Below are positions 5,442 through 5,722 of a DNA stretch of 5,722 nt, in pieces (position 1 is the first letter of the stretch; each line of letters opens with the position of its first letter). The position numbers were made by a program, and so were the translations under genes. The notes beneath the pieces are model-generated. The model did no database searches. It was not told the DNA's origin and was given only the letters and a program-made list of their open reading frames with translations. The stretch covers positions 1 to 5,722 of the forward strand of contig CAKPDZ010000064.1 of assembly GCA_934149155.1 (NCBI GenBank), in the 5' to 3' direction. The DNA comes from an uncultured Clostridia bacterium. Its GTDB lineage: Bacteria > Bacillota > Clostridia > TANB77 > CAG-508.

Positions 5442-5722
5442 TGGCAACTAAATTTTATGCTTTACAGGAATTTTTAAAGTTTCTTGTGAATATGGAAGAA
5501 AGGGTAATGCATGGAAAAGTGGAATCCACTCTGGAATTGACTTGATAGGAATTACAAATAAGAATGTGTATGCAATTTGTCCAGGTATAGTTGAACGTGC
5601 TGGTTATGATAAAGGTGGATTTGGAAATTATGTAAGAATAAAAGAAAATGGAACCGAAAATAGAATATATTTAGCTCATTTAGATAAAATTTATGTTAGA
5701 GTAGGGCAAAGTGTTACGAATA
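5441..5722 (+). pseudogene. M23-type metallopeptidase-like gene with an N-terminal frameshift, 3' end outside window
   Basis: Frame 1 from 5452 to the window end has no stop and reads as the start of an M23 (lysostaphin/LytM-like) domain. It shows FKVSCEYGRKGNAWKSGIHS, with the zinc-ligand motif HxxxD as HSGID at 5527-5541, then YAICPGIVERAG and GGFGNYVRI. The catalytic-type histidine of AHL is at 5677-5679, and the segment ends KIYVRVGQSV. The second zinc motif HxH would lie past the end. Such enzymes cleave peptide cross-links in cell-wall peptidoglycan. Frame 1 has no ATG, GTG or TTG start before the domain; a stop lies at 5449-5451. The plausible start, ATG 5441, overlaps the previous stop (TAATG) but is in frame 2 and hits TGA at 5543-5545 after 34 residues. 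Joining MATKFYA to FTGIFKVSC needs one extra T in the TTT run at 5461-5463. It is thus broken by a one-base deletion, or intact with an assembly error. Confidence 0.7.

Noticed and set aside
5452..5470. Programmed -1 frameshift to join frames 2 and 1 of the M23-like gene
   Set aside because: The overlap region has no X-XXY-YYZ heptamer in the correct phase, and I see no strong downstream stimulatory hairpin. A one-base deletion or assembly error is simpler.

Overview
The window is AT-rich (roughly 27-32% GC in the lines I counted of rho) and every convincing gene lies on the + strand. The sporulation genes yabP and yabQ next to a divIC-type division gene point to an endospore-forming, low-GC Firmicute, most likely a member of the Clostridia. 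I cannot name the species from sequence alone.

Layout. Positions 1-1206 hold the C-terminal part of valyl-tRNA synthetase (valS), closed by a hairpin terminator. Positions 1327-2406 are a tight operon, yabP-yabQ-divIC, for spore envelope formation (YabP, YabQ) and septum assembly (DivIC/FtsL type). It ends in a very stable terminator whose stem includes the divIC stop codon. Positions 2498-3853 encode a complete transcription terminator Rho with all expected motifs, followed by its own hairpin terminator. These genes are ordinary chromosomal backbone.

After rho the character changes. Positions 3975-4628 encode a six-helix membrane protein of the Pr6Pr type, with its own extended -10 promoter and terminator. 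Positions 4801-5181 encode a 126-residue cysteine-containing protein I do not recognise. It has its own good sigma-A-type promoter, a hairpin in its leader and a strong terminator. Its base composition (about 38% GC) and codon choice (CAG and CTG) are unlike the genes around it, which suggests recent acquisition. Positions 5349-5441 encode a very acidic 30-residue peptide with an ideal ribosome binding site. Its stop codon overlaps the start (TAATG) of an M23-type peptidase-like reading frame that runs off the window end. That peptidase frame is interrupted near its start by an apparent one-base deletion in a T run, so as written it is broken, or the assembly has an indel.

The genes to about 3890 act in translation, sporulation, division and transcription termination. 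The remainder looks like a series of independently transcribed accessory cassettes inserted downstream of rho. The acidic peptide/M23 pair and the 126-residue protein are the parts most worth a second look. I see no tRNA, rRNA, CRISPR array or transposase gene.
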